Shown here one piece after another: positions 23,739-32,923 of a stretch of DNA of 64,000 bases. The translations under genes and the position numbers were made by a program. Position 1 is the first letter of the stretch. Each line of letters starts with the position of its first letter. Origin of the DNA: Burkholderiales bacterium (GTDB taxonomy: Bacteria; Pseudomonadota; Gammaproteobacteria; Burkholderiales; WYBJ01); the NCBI GenBank assembly GCA_020848435.1, contig JADLAC010000046.1, forward strand, positions 1 to 64,000, given 5' to 3'. The notes under the pieces are model-generated. The model had not been told where the DNA came from and searched no databases. It was given only the letters and a program-made list of their open reading frames with translations.

Positions 23739-26282
23739 ATGGACACGATCGAGACTCTCGTTGTAACCCCCGCTCTCCAACCACCAGCAGCCGAGAAGGG
23801 CGCGCGGATCCTGACCCCGCAGGAGAAGCGCATCGAGTCAGGCCACGAGTTCATTCGTCCCGACGGAACCCCTGCCGTGAGCGGCCGAATCGCGCGCATG
23901 CTGAAGGGTTTCCGCGACCAGCCGCCGCGGGTGGCGGTGCAGCGTGCGCAGTACATGGTCGAGTCGCTGCGGAGCACGGACGGCTTGGCGCCCGTGCTCC
24001 GTTGGGCACGTGCGCTGGCCAACGTCATGAGCAAGATCGAAGTGTCGATTGGCGAGGACGAGCTGATCGTCGGCCGCTGCGGACCGAGCGGGCGGTATGG
24101 AATTCTCTATCCCGAACTGCGTGGCGCTTGGCTGGAAAAAGGCTTGGAAACGCTCACCAACCGCAAGGAAGGTGCAGTTAGCTTCACAGACGAGGACGCG
24201 CGGATCATCCGCGAGGAGATCGTGCCTTACTGGAAGGGACGCACCGTCTTCGAGGCCCATTACGCGATGGTTCCCGACGACACGCGGCGCATTCTGTACC
24301 GCGACGAGGACCCGTACACCCCGCGCTATTTTGTGCTGGAGTCGACGACCGACCGCACAGCCCTACAATGGTCGCTCGACTACGAGAAAATCCTCAAGCG
24401 CGGGTTCAACGGCATCAAGCGCGAGGCTGAGGAGCGACTTGCCGCGTGCGATCCCTTCGATGCCTCGAACAACATCGAAAAGATGCCGTTCTATCGCGCC
24501 GTCATTGTGGTATGCGACGCGATGGTGAATTTCGCCCGCCGGTACGCCGAGCTCGCGCGCAGCATGGCGGCTGGCGCAACGCCGGAGCGGGCGCGTGAGC
24601 TGCGTGAGATTGCAGAGATCTGCGAGTGGGTTCCCGGTAATCCCGCACGCAGCTTCCGCGAAGCGGTACAGGCGCAATGGTTCGCGCAGGTCGGCTCGCG
24701 GTTCGAGACGTTTCACGGCGGCAACATCGGCAACGGCCGCATCGATCAGTATCTGTATAGCTATTACAAGACTGACCGTGATGCCGGCCGCATCACGGAC
24801 GAGGAGGTACTGGAGCTCCTCGAACATCTCTGGCTCAACATGGCCCAATGCATCTGCTTCCGCCAGTCGGGCTCGATCGCGCACCAGGAGGCGTATCCGC
24901 ATTTCGAGCACACGACGATAGGCGGCCAGACAGAACAGGGCATCGATGCATCGAACGAGCTGTCCTATCTCGTCCTGCAGTCGAAGAAGGACTTTCCGCT
25001 CGACTACCCGGATCTTTCGGCGCGGATCCACGCCAGAACGCCCGAGCGCTTCCTGCACAAGATCTGCGAAGTGATCAAGGAAGGAACCGGATTCCCGAAG
25101 CTCATGAACGACGAGGCGATCATTCCTCTTCTTCTCGCGAAGGGTGCCTCGCTGCACGAAGCTCGGAATTATGCGGGCTCGGGCTGCACCGAAGTACGCA
25201 TGCTCAACCGCGATACCTATATGACCGGGAACTCGATGGTCAATCTTGCCATCGCGGTGGAAATGGCGCTCAACGACGGGCGCGTGCGCCTGAGCAGTGA
25301 CGAGCGTTTTGGCGTTGCGACCGGAGATCCCTGCCAGTTTCACACGTTCGCCGACGTCCTGGCCGCGTTCAAGCGGCAGGTCGAGCACCTCGTGCGTCAC
25401 ACATTCATTCAGAATCGGCTGGCCGACACGATTCGGCCGCGAATGCTCGCTGCGCCATTGGAATCGTCGCTCCATGACCTTTGCATGAAACACGGGCTGG
25501 ACATACATCAAGGCAAGATACCGGACGGGATCGTGCTTGGTAGCTGGGACCCGATCGGCTTCGGCACCGCCGTCGATAGCCTGGCGGCGATCAAGAAGCT
25601 GGTGTTCGACGACAAGAAGGTCACCATGCGGACGCTGACGTCCGCGCTTGCCAGCGACTTCGATGGCTGTGAGGCGTTACGACAGATGTGCGTCAACGCG
25701 CCGAAGTTCGGCGACAACAACCCGTACGTTGACGATATCGCAGTCGACCTCGAAAACTACTTCCGGTCGCTTTCCGCTGGATACACGAATCTTTTCGGCG
25801 GCAAAATGGACGTTCGCTCCGTGCCCATCACCGCCTACATGCCGCTCGGTCGGGTGGTGGGTGCGACGCCGAATGGGCGCAAGGCAACGCAGCCGATCTC
25901 CGACGGCATTTCTCCGTCACAGGGCTGTGATACGAAAGGTCCGACGGCGGTCCTGATGTCCGTCGCGCGGTTGAACGAGTCCAAGTACCACCATACCGCC
26001 GCCAAGCTGCTCAACATGAAGCTCTCGCCGCAGACGGTGCAAGGCAGGGAAGGTACCCGGCGGCTCGCTGCTCTGATCCGGTCGTGGTGTGATCTCAAAC
26101 TCTGGCACATCCAGTTCAACATCATCAACAACGAGACACTGCGAGCGGCGCAGCGCGATCCAGAGAAGTACCGAAACCTGCTCGTGCGCGTCGCAGGTTA
26201 CAGCGCGTACTTCGTGGATCTTACCCCTGGCCTCCAGGACGAGATTATCCGCCGCACCGAAGGGAGCTTCGGCGGGACGTGA
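23739..26282 (+). CDS. Glycyl radical enzyme of the PFL2/dehydratase-lyase group, substrate unknown
   Basis: 847 aa, the usual length for this group. Cys483 and Glu485 form the thiyl-radical/acid-base pair in GSGCTEVRM, and the radical Gly820 lies in RVAGYSAYFVDL near the C terminus. The C-x-E pattern is shared by glycerol and propanediol dehydratases, choline TMA-lyase, hydroxyproline dehydratase and sulfite-lyases; pyruvate formate-lyase instead uses a CC pair. Here the middle residue is Thr where many have Val. ATG 23739 is preferred over GTG 23736 because AAGGAA lies just upstream. The activase start overlaps the stop by 4 bp. Glycyl radicals are destroyed by oxygen, so the enzyme works without O2, unlike the TauD-like oxygenase in the same operon. 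Confidence 0.9.
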   Translation: MDTIETLVVTPALQPPAAEKGARILTPQEKRIESGHEFIRPDGTPAVSGRIARMLKGFRDQPPRVAVQRAQYMVESLRSTDGLAPVLRWARALANVMSKIEVSIGEDELIVGRCGPSGRYGILYPELRGAWLEKGLETLTNRKEGAVSFTDEDARIIREEIVPYWKGRTVFEAHYAMVPDDTRRILYRDEDPYTPRYFVLESTTDRTALQWSLDYEKILKRGFNGIKREAEERLAACDPFDASNNIEKMPFYRAVIVVCDAMVNFARRYAELARSMAAGATPERARELREIAEICEWVPGNPARSFREAVQAQWFAQVGSRFETFHGGNIGNGRIDQYLYSYYKTDRDAGRITDEEVLELLEHLWLNMAQCICFRQSGSIAHQEAYPHFEHTTIGGQTEQGIDASNELSYLVLQSKKDFPLDYPDLSARIHARTPERFLHKICEVIKEGTGFPKLMNDEAIIPLLLAKGASLHEARNYAGSGCTEVRMLNRDTYMTGNSMVNLAIAVEMALNDGRVRLSSDERFGVATGDPCQFHTFADVLAAFKRQVEHLVRHTFIQNRLADTIRPRMLAAPLESSLHDLCMKHGLDIHQGKIPDGIVLGSWDPIGFGTAVDSLAAIKKLVFDDKKVTMRTLTSALASDFDGCEALRQMCVNAPKFGDNNPYVDDIAVDLENYFRSLSAGYTNLFGGKMDVRSVPITAYMPLGRVVGATPNGRKATQPISDGISPSQGCDTKGPTAVLMSVARLNESKYHHTAAKLLNMKLSPQTVQGREGTRRLAALIRSWCDLKLWHIQFNIINNETLRAAQRDPEKYRNLLVRVAGYSAYFVDLTPGLQDEIIRRTEGSFGGT

Positions 26283-27280
26283 TCGCCGGCGAAGCAAGCA
26301 CGGCGAACGAGGCGCTGGTCTTCAATATCCAGCGTTTCTCGGTCCACGACGGACCAGGTATCCGCGACCTCGTTTTCTTCAAAGGTTGTCCGCTGCGATG
26401 CCGGTGGTGCTCCAACCCCGAGTCCCAGCATCCGCTTCCCGAAATCGCGTTCAAGCTGGATCGCTGCATCGGCAGCGATGCCTGCGGACGTTGCATCCCG
26501 GCTTGCCCGACGGATGCGATTCGAATCGACCGCGGAAAGGTCCGCATCGACCGCAGGCGCTGCACGCGGTGTGGCCAGTGTGTCGGCGCCTGCGATTCAG
26601 GCGCCCTGACTCTTTTCGGCAAAGCCATGTCGGTGGACGATGTGGTTCGAGTTATCGAAGAGGACAGCGTCTTCTACGGTCGTTCTGGAGGTGGCGTAAC
26701 AGTGAGCGGCGGCGAACCGTGCCAGCAGGCGCCTTTCGTCGAAGCGCTGCTGCATGAATGTCAGGAACGCGGCATCGCGACTTCGGTTGAAACCACCGGC
26801 TATGCGCGTTGGCGCGACGTCGAGCGGGTCTGTCGCTACGCGGACCTCGTGCTCTATGACGTCAAGTGCATGGACTCGACGAAGCACAAGGCCTTCACGG
26901 GTGTTCCGAACATGCTGATCCTTGAGAATCTCAGGAATCTCGCCGGTGCTTTCGCCGACACGCCCATCGTCGTGCGCACGCCCATTGTCCCCGGCTTCAA
27001 CGATATGGCCGATGACATCGAGGCGATTGTTCACTTCTTGCAGGGTATTGCGACCGTGCGCTCCTATGAGCTGCTCGCTTATCACCGCTTCGGTGAGCCC
27101 AAGTATCGCCAACTTAACCGCCGTTATCCTCTGCGCGGCGAAACGTCGCCATCGGAGGAACGCATGCGTGAGCTTCGCGCGATCGCTGATCGCGTGGGCG
27201 AGCCAGCGGATGTCCCGAGCGATGACCCCTCGCCATCTACCGCCGAGGCCGGGACGGACGCCGGGCGCTCGGCCGCGTAG
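26279..27280 (+). CDS. Glycyl radical enzyme-activating enzyme (radical SAM)
   Basis: A 333-aa radical SAM activase. C37-x3-C41-x2-C44 (GCPLRCRWC) binds the SAM cluster. Two ferredoxin-like clusters follow: C63-x5-C69-x2-C72-x3-C76 and C95-x2-C98-x2-C101-x3-C105. This extended two-cluster form is usual for activases of dehydratase, decarboxylase and lyase glycyl radical enzymes rather than PflA. It uses SAM to abstract a hydrogen from Gly820 of the partner. It begins at GTG 26279, overlapping the partner's TGA by 4 bp, so the two are translationally coupled. The tail after about residue 300 is Pro/Ser/Asp-rich and likely disordered. Last gene of the rightward operon. Confidence 0.92.
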   Translation: MIAGEASTANEALVFNIQRFSVHDGPGIRDLVFFKGCPLRCRWCSNPESQHPLPEIAFKLDRCIGSDACGRCIPACPTDAIRIDRGKVRIDRRRCTRCGQCVGACDSGALTLFGKAMSVDDVVRVIEEDSVFYGRSGGGVTVSGGEPCQQAPFVEALLHECQERGIATSVETTGYARWRDVERVCRYADLVLYDVKCMDSTKHKAFTGVPNMLILENLRNLAGAFADTPIVVRTPIVPGFNDMADDIEAIVHFLQGIATVRSYELLAYHRFGEPKYRQLNRRYPLRGETSPSEERMRELRAIADRVGEPADVPSDDPSPSTAEAGTDAGRSAA

Positions 27281-27501
27281 GTCGAGACGCGCTCTTTTCC
27301 GAGGTTTGGAGGACCCACATCCATTGCGCGTGCACGCTCGCTGCGGGTGAGCGGGGCGCCCATGCCGCGCTCCGTGACACCAAGCGCTCAGCCAGTGAGC
27401 AAGAACCCTCCCCCAGGGAGACTTTCGCTCCGTGGCAGCGCTGTTCCAAATCTAGTCGGAGAACACTGGCGACAGAGGCTGCGCCGATAGTCGAGCCCGC
27501 C

Positions 27502-28452
27502 TCAACGCCGCGCGCGGGCACGAAAGATGTCATAGCGCCGGGTGCTCGCCATGAGATACGTGGGTGAAATCGCCTCCAGCACCGAAGGCTTGAACGCAAA
27601 GATTTCAGGCCAGCCGCAGCCGCAGACGTTGTCCACGGACATGGAACGCAGGTTGTCTCGCGTCAATACCGTCAGCGGCGAGAATTCCATGGCGAGCGCT
27701 TGCAGATAGGACATCGTCTTCCCCAAGCCCACGATGCGCCGCCGGTAGCCGCTCGCCTTGCCGGCCAGCTCGACCAGCTCGCGCAAGGTGTAGACCTTCG
27801 GCCCGCACAGCTCATAGCGCTGGCCGAAGCTTGCCGGATCACCGAGCGCATCGGCGAATGCGCGCGCAACGTCGTCGACCCAGACCGGCTGGAATTTCGC
27901 GCCGGGCGATCCCAGCGGCACGATCGGCATGAAGCGCAGCATGCGCGCGAACAAGCCCAGGAAGCTGTCGCCCTGGCCGAAGATGACCGAGGGCCGGAAG
28001 GCGGTGGCCGTAACCGCGCCGCTCGCATGCGCGCGCATCACCGACGCTTCGCCCTGGGCCCTGCTGCGCAGGTAGCGGCTCGGCGCTTGCGCGTCCGCGC
28101 ACAGGGCGCTCATATGCACCAGCCGCTCGACGCCGGCGCGCTGGCAGGCGGCGACCACGCGCTGCGGCAGCTCGGCATGCACCCGATCGAAGTCGCCGCG
28201 CCGCGACTCGTGCAGGATACCGACCAGGTTCACTACGGCGTCGGCGCCGGCGACGAGCGCTTCCAGCACGCCGTCGGCATGAATGTTCGCGTCCACGACG
28301 TTCACCGTCGGCAGGACGATCAATTGCTCCTTGGCGCGCTCGCGGTTGCGGCTTGGGACGGTGACCTCGATACCGCGCTCGGCGAGTACACGGGCGAGAT
28401 GGCGGCCCACGAAACCGGAGCCGCCCAGGATGACGACGTTGCGAATCAGCAT
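27502..28452 (-). CDS. Complex I NDUFA9-like / atypical SDR NAD(P)-binding protein
   Basis: 316 aa. The N-terminal Rossmann turn is VVILGGSGFVGRHLARVL, followed by NVVDANIHADGVL and VVNLVGILHESRRGDFDRVH, which match the atypical-SDR family related to the NDUFA9 accessory subunit of complex I. The classical YxxxK dyad is not kept, in line with a structural or lipid-quinone-binding role rather than dehydrogenase activity. ATG 28452 is chosen; the open frame to 28488 overlaps slt. It follows slt by 13 bp on the same strand and faces the island on its other side. Confidence 0.85.
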   Translation of the reverse strand: MLIRNVVILGGSGFVGRHLARVLAERGIEVTVPSRNRERAKEQLIVLPTVNVVDANIHADGVLEALVAGADAVVNLVGILHESRRGDFDRVHAELPQRVVAACQRAGVERLVHMSALCADAQAPSRYLRSRAQGEASVMRAHASGAVTATAFRPSVIFGQGDSFLGLFARMLRFMPIVPLGSPGAKFQPVWVDDVARAFADALGDPASFGQRYELCGPKVYTLRELVELAGKASGYRRRIVGLGKTMSYLQALAMEFSPLTVLTRDNLRSMSVDNVCGCGWPEIFAFKPSVLEAISPTYLMASTRRYDIFRARARR

Positions 28453-28465
28453 GGTCGATCCATTC

Positions 28466-30409
28466 TCAATGGCCCGAGTCGGCGCCACGGGCGCGCGGCG
28501 GGATCGAGCCCAGGCGTTCCTTCAACGATACGACACCCTGGCCGAAGGCGCGAGCATAAAAGGCGGCATTGGCCATGACCTTCTTGACGTAGTCGCGCGT
28601 CTCGGTGAACGGAATCGTCTCCGAATAGATTGCGCCCTCCATCTCCTCGTCGGGCCGCCAAGCGCGCGCACGCCCCGGCCCCGCGTTGTATCCCGCCGAT
28701 GCGAGCACGGTATGGTTGTCGAGCAGATCGAGCACGTGCCGCAAGTAATACGTACCGAGCGAAATATTGGTGTCCAGATCGGTCACCAGGGATTGGCGAT
28801 AGCCTTTCAAGCCGAGCTTGCCGGCCACCCACTTGGCGGTCGCCGGCATGAGCTGCATGAGACCCATAGCGCCTGCGCTCGAGCGGGCATCGGCGACGAA
28901 CCGGCTTTCCTGGCGCACGACGCCGAACACCCAAGCCTCGTCGAGGCCGTGCTCGGTCGCATAGGCGCGGAAGCGTTCGCGATACGGCGCGAGGTAGCGC
29001 AGATTGAAATCGTGCAACGCGCGGGTGCGCTCCGCGGTGTTGATGGCCCGATCCCACAGCTCGTTGCGGCGCGCGAGCTCGGCGCTCGCGATGAGCTGCC
29101 GGTCGTCGAAATCGCCGATCGCCCAGATCCATTCGCGATTGCCCTCGAAGCGCAGCCCCAACCGGTACAACGCGAGCGCACGGCGTATCGCCGCAACGGC
29201 AGCGATCGCCTGGATGTCGCTTTCGGACGGACGGTAGGCCGCCGCCGGTGCGGCCATCGTCTCGCCAAGCTCTTCCTGCGCGAGCAACCCGTAGAAATGA
29301 TGCTCGCTCGATAGCGGCGCCAGCAGCGCATTGGCCTCCACGACCTTGCCTTGGACCTTCAGCGCACGCGCGCGCCAGTAGCGCCATTCCGGCTCGACAC
29401 GGGCCGCTTCGCTCATCGCCTGGATCGAAGCGAGCACCTCGGTCCATTGGCGTGCGCGCAGCGCCGCGCGCGCGCGCCATTCCAAGTGCTCGTCGCCCAG
29501 CTTGCTCGCGCGTGCGAACCAGGCGAGCGCATCCGGGTCGTGATGAAGGGCGCCGAAATAGCCGAGCTGTCCCCAGACGAAGTCGCGCTGCTCGGCGCTG
29601 AAGCCCGGCGCCAGCGCGCGCCAGCGCGTGGCGGCATCCTGCGGCGCCGTGCGCCCGAGCCGTTGCAGTGCAAACATCAACACTTCGCGCTCGCCGCGGC
29701 CGGCCGGCGCGGCGCTCTTGCCCTCGACGTAGGCACGCGGATTCGCCGCCGCCTGGTCGAGCGACTTCGGTTCCACGCCGGCCTTGGCGGGGAGATACTT
29801 GTTGAGGCTTTTCGCGAGCGTGACCTGGCCGAGCTGCAATGCGCGCCGCAGCCGCAGCCAGATGTCGTCGCTGCCGATGACACCGGCTTGGATCGCGCTC
29901 TCGAATACGCCGCTGCACGCCTCGGGCAGCGCCCGCCCCGTGAGCCAGTGCCCGCGCGCGGCCCGCAGCGCCTCGGCATCGCCCTGCGCGGAGCTGCGCT
30001 GCAAGGCATAACAGGTGACTTCGATATCCTCGCTGCGCAGCCCGGCATGATCGGTTTCGAAGCTGTCCCAGGCTCCACGCCGGCCGAGGGACTTCAGCCA
30101 ATCGTTGCGCAAGCGATCCGACAAAGGTCCGTCGGCAAGCTGCGCGATGAGCTCGCGCACCTCCTGCGGCGCGCTCTCGTCCAGGCGCTGGCGCACGCGC
30201 CAGTAGGCGACATACGGATAGAGCACATGGGCGCTCAGCCGCGGCGCGAGCTGATCGAGCCGCGCGCGATTACCGACGCGGAACGCCTCGCGTGCCGCCA
30301 TGAAGTCGTCGTCGGGCTGCGCCCACGCGGGCGTGCCGGCGGCGAGCCACATGCCGAGCGCAACCGCGCTCGCACCGCGGGCGCGGCGTTCCGCAAAGCG
30401 CCGGCGCAC
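28466..30409 (-). CDS. slt: Soluble lytic murein transglycosylase (Slt70-like)
   Basis: About 647 aa from GTG 30409. A signal peptide (RGASAVALGMWLAAGTPAWA) precedes a long superhelical alpha-repeat region, then the lysozyme-like SLT domain: the catalytic Glu is in VRQESRFVADARS, followed by AGAMGLMQLMPATAKWVA and LASAGYNAGPGRARAW. It cleaves peptidoglycan glycan strands to anhydro-muropeptides in the periplasm. The frame also offers ATG 30451, but that would overlap ilvA by 41 bp and has no ribosome-binding site; the GTG gives an Arg-rich n-region that fits the signal better. Coupled with the NDUFA9-like gene. Confidence 0.88.
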   Translation of the reverse strand: MRRRFAERRARGASAVALGMWLAAGTPAWAQPDDDFMAAREAFRVGNRARLDQLAPRLSAHVLYPYVAYWRVRQRLDESAPQEVRELIAQLADGPLSDRLRNDWLKSLGRRGAWDSFETDHAGLRSEDIEVTCYALQRSSAQGDAEALRAARGHWLTGRALPEACSGVFESAIQAGVIGSDDIWLRLRRALQLGQVTLAKSLNKYLPAKAGVEPKSLDQAAANPRAYVEGKSAAPAGRGEREVLMFALQRLGRTAPQDAATRWRALAPGFSAEQRDFVWGQLGYFGALHHDPDALAWFARASKLGDEHLEWRARAALRARQWTEVLASIQAMSEAARVEPEWRYWRARALKVQGKVVEANALLAPLSSEHHFYGLLAQEELGETMAAPAAAYRPSESDIQAIAAVAAIRRALALYRLGLRFEGNREWIWAIGDFDDRQLIASAELARRNELWDRAINTAERTRALHDFNLRYLAPYRERFRAYATEHGLDEAWVFGVVRQESRFVADARSSAGAMGLMQLMPATAKWVAGKLGLKGYRQSLVTDLDTNISLGTYYLRHVLDLLDNHTVLASAGYNAGPGRARAWRPDEEMEGAIYSETIPFTETRDYVKKVMANAAFYARAFGQGVVSLKERLGSIPPRARGADSGH

Positions 30410-30410
30410 A

Positions 30411-31925
30411 TCAGCGCAGAAACAGCTTATACGCTGGGTTATGGGTCTCATCCCAATACGGGTAGCCGACCTGTTTCAGGAAGCGGCGGAAGCCGGCTTG
30501 GTCGGCGGCCGGCACCTGCATGCCGACCAGCACGCGACCGTAGTCGGCGCCGTGGTTGCGGTAATGGAAAAGGCTGATGTTCCAGCCGCGGCTCATCGCC
30601 GTCAAAAAACGCATCAGCGCCCCGGGGCGCTCGGGAAACTCGAAGCGGTAGAGAATCTCGTCGGCGATGTCGGCCGGCGCATGGCCGCCCACGGTATGCC
30701 GAATGTGCAGCTTCGCCAGCTCGTTGTCGGACAGATCCAGGGTCGTCAGGCCACCGCGGCGAAGCTGGGCGACCAGGTCGGCGGTCTCCGCCCGGTCGCG
30801 CACCTGGACCCCGACGAAGACATGCGCTTGGCCCGGATCGGCGAAACGATAGTTGAACTCGGTGATGTTGCGTGTGCCGACCAGGTTGCAGAAGGCGCGG
30901 AAGCTTCCCGGGCGCTCCGGGATGGTCACGGCCAGCAGCGCTTCCCGATGCTCGCCCAGCTCGGCCTCTTCGGCGACGAAGCGCAAGCGATCGAAATTCA
31001 TGTTCGCACCGCACGCGACCGCGACCAGCGTCTCGCCGCGCGGCTTGCGGCGCTCGACGTAACGCTTCGCGCCGGCGATGGCGAGCGCGCCGGCCGGCTC
31101 CAGGATCGAGCGGGTGTCTTCGAAGACGTCCTTGATGGCCGCACAGGTCTCGTCGGTATCGACCAGGATCACGTCGTCCACCAACTGCCGGCACAGCCGG
31201 AAGGTTTCGCGTCCGACTTGCTTGACCGCCACGCCGTCGGCGAACAGTCCGACCTGCTTCAACTTCACCCGCCGGCCGGCCTTGAGCGAGCGATACATCG
31301 CGTCGGCGTCCACCGGCTCGACCCCGATCAGACGAATCTCGGGGCGCAAGCGCTTGACGTAGGCGCCGATGCCGGAGATCAGGCCGCCGCCTCCGATCGC
31401 GACGAACAGCGCGTGTATCGGCCCGGGTTGCTGGCGCAGAATCTCCATGCCGATGGTCCCCTGGCCGGCAATCACATCGGGATCATCGTAGGGATGAACG
31501 AAGGTGAGCCCCGTGCGTTCGCCGAGCCGGCGCGCATGCGCATACGCCTCATCGTACGAATCGCCATGCAGCACGACCTGCGCCCCGCGATCCTCCACCG
31601 CCTGGATCTTGATGTGCGGCGAGGTCACCGGCATGACGATGGTGGCCTTGCAACCGAGCTTCTGCGCCGCCAAGGCAACGCCCTGGGCGTGGTTGCCCGC
31701 GGAGGCCGCGATGACGCCGCGCTTCAACGCCTGCGGGCGCAAACGCACCATCTTGTTGTAGGCCCCGCGCAGCTTGAACGAGAACACCGACTGCATGTCC
31801 TCGCGTTTGAGCATGAGCCGGTTGTCCAGGCGAGCCGACAGCGCCGGCGCGAGCTCCAGCGGGCTTTCCTCGGCGACGTCGTAGACGCGCGCGGTGAGGA
31901 TACGTTCGAGGTAATCCTTGATCAT
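30411..31925 (-). CDS. ilvA: Threonine ammonia-lyase, biosynthetic
   Basis: 504 aa, matching biosynthetic IlvA. The PLP lysine is K51 in [20 protein letters not shown] and the glycine-rich [12 protein letters not shown] phosphate loop are present. From about residue 320 two ACT-like regulatory domains follow ([19 protein letters not shown] and [18 protein letters not shown]), so feedback inhibition by isoleucine is likely. It makes 2-oxobutanoate from threonine, the first step to isoleucine. The start is ATG 31925 ([10 protein letters not shown]), since upstream residues to 31988 are not family-like. slt begins 2 bp after its stop if the GTG start is right. Confidence 0.93.
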   Translation of the reverse strand: MIKDYLERILTARVYDVAEESPLELAPALSARLDNRLMLKREDMQSVFSFKLRGAYNKMVRLRPQALKRGVIAASAGNHAQGVALAAQKLGCKATIVMPVTSPHIKIQAVEDRGAQVVLHGDSYDEAYAHARRLGERTGLTFVHPYDDPDVIAGQGTIGMEILRQQPGPIHALFVAIGGGGLISGIGAYVKRLRPEIRLIGVEPVDADAMYRSLKAGRRVKLKQVGLFADGVAVKQVGRETFRLCRQLVDDVILVDTDETCAAIKDVFEDTRSILEPAGALAIAGAKRYVERRKPRGETLVAVACGANMNFDRLRFVAEEAELGEHREALLAVTIPERPGSFRAFCNLVGTRNITEFNYRFADPGQAHVFVGVQVRDRAETADLVAQLRRGGLTTLDLSDNELAKLHIRHTVGGHAPADIADEILYRFEFPERPGALMRFLTAMSRGWNISLFHYRNHGADYGRVLVGMQVPAADQAGFRRFLKQVGYPYWDETHNPAYKLFLR

Positions 31926-32122
31926 CGAGGTATGGAAATCGGCGCGCGTTCGCTCGACGGGCGCGCCGGTCGAGCCCGGCCGAGGCACGCCGCATCAGCG
32001 CCACGCCGGCGCTCGCTACGATCAGCGGCCGCGTTCGATTCGAGTTTAGCCGGAATCGAGCGATTGTGAAAACCATGACGGCTCGCTATGCTTGCGCGCA
32101 TCTTCGAGCGCTGGCGGATGCG

Positions 32123-32797
32123 ATGACCCAAGACGAACTCAAGCAGGCCGTGGCCGCGGCCGCCGTCGAGCGGCTGCCGCGCGATGGCCTGATCGGCGTA
32201 GGCACCGGCTCTACCGCCAACTGCTTCATCGACGCGCTCGCGGCTCGCGCTGTGCGGGTCCGCGGCGCGGTCGCGAGCTCCGAAGCCAGCGCGCAGCGCT
32301 TGCGCGGGCACGGCATCACGGTCGTGGCGCTCGACGCGGTCGATACGCTGCCCGTCTACGTCGACGGCGCCGATGAAATCGATTCGCAGCTCGCCATGAT
32401 CAAGGGTGGAGGAGGCGCGCTCACGCGCGAAAAGATCGTGGCCGCCGTAGCGCAACGCTTCGTGTGCATCGCCGACGAGTCCAAGCTGGTGGAGCGCCTC
32501 GGGCGTTTTCCGCTGCCGATCGAGATCATTCCCATGGCGCGCGCTCATGTCGAACGCCAGATGATCAAACTCGGCGGCGAGCCGCGGCTGCGCGCCGGCT
32601 TCGTCACCGACAACGGCAACATCATTGTCGACGTTCGCGGCCTCGATATGAGCGCGCCGAGCGCGCTGGAAGGCGAGATCAACCAGATCGCCGGGGTCGT
32701 GACCAACGGGCTGTTTGCGCGCCGTCGCGCCGATGTCCTCTTGCTCGGAACGGCGCAAGGGGTGCGCGTGATCCCGAGCGAGGCGGCCGAGCCCTGA
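32123..32797 (+). CDS. rpiA: Ribose-5-phosphate isomerase A
   Basis: A 224-aa enzyme of the non-oxidative pentose phosphate pathway that interconverts ribose 5-phosphate and ribulose 5-phosphate. Landmarks are [13 protein letters not shown], the active-site DGADEID, the [14 protein letters not shown] loop with the catalytic Glu, and a C-terminal [19 protein letters not shown] 32123 ([11 protein letters not shown]) has GGCGGA upstream and is the family start; the frame is open to 32066. It is divergent from ilvA and starts the rightward run rpiA, ppx, pyruvate kinase-like. Confidence 0.93.
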   Translation: MTQDELKQAVAAAAVERLPRDGLIGVGTGSTANCFIDALAARAVRVRGAVASSEASAQRLRGHGITVVALDAVDTLPVYVDGADEIDSQLAMIKGGGGALTREKIVAAVAQRFVCIADESKLVERLGRFPLPIEIIPMARAHVERQMIKLGGEPRLRAGFVTDNGNIIVDVRGLDMSAPSALEGEINQIAGVVTNGLFARRRADVLLLGTAQGVRVIPSEAAEP

Positions 32798-32923
32798 GCG
32801 CTCTCACGTCCTTGCGTTGCCGGCGAGGCGAGCAGGTTCGCCCGGCAAGCTGTGCGTGTCCGGCCGGGCGCGCGCACCATCGCGTATCCCGCTACGCAGC
32901 AGCGTTGGGTAATATGCGCCATC

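Larger units (their letters stand above)
13265..27501. other. Accessory catabolic island between cca and an NDUFA9-like gene
   Basis: About 14.2 kb of transport and catabolic genes in two divergent operons, flanked by housekeeping genes that are often neighbours in betaproteobacteria (from memory). Hand counts of G+C in four 60-base lines inside (starting 13861, 18601, 23101, 25501) are 35, 36, 39 and 34. Four outside (5101, 33601, 43201, 52801) give 45, 43, 43 and 38. These are tiny samples but point to lower G+C inside. A truncated HicB lies at the cca edge. No integrase, tRNA or clear direct repeat was found at either end. Confidence 0.45.
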
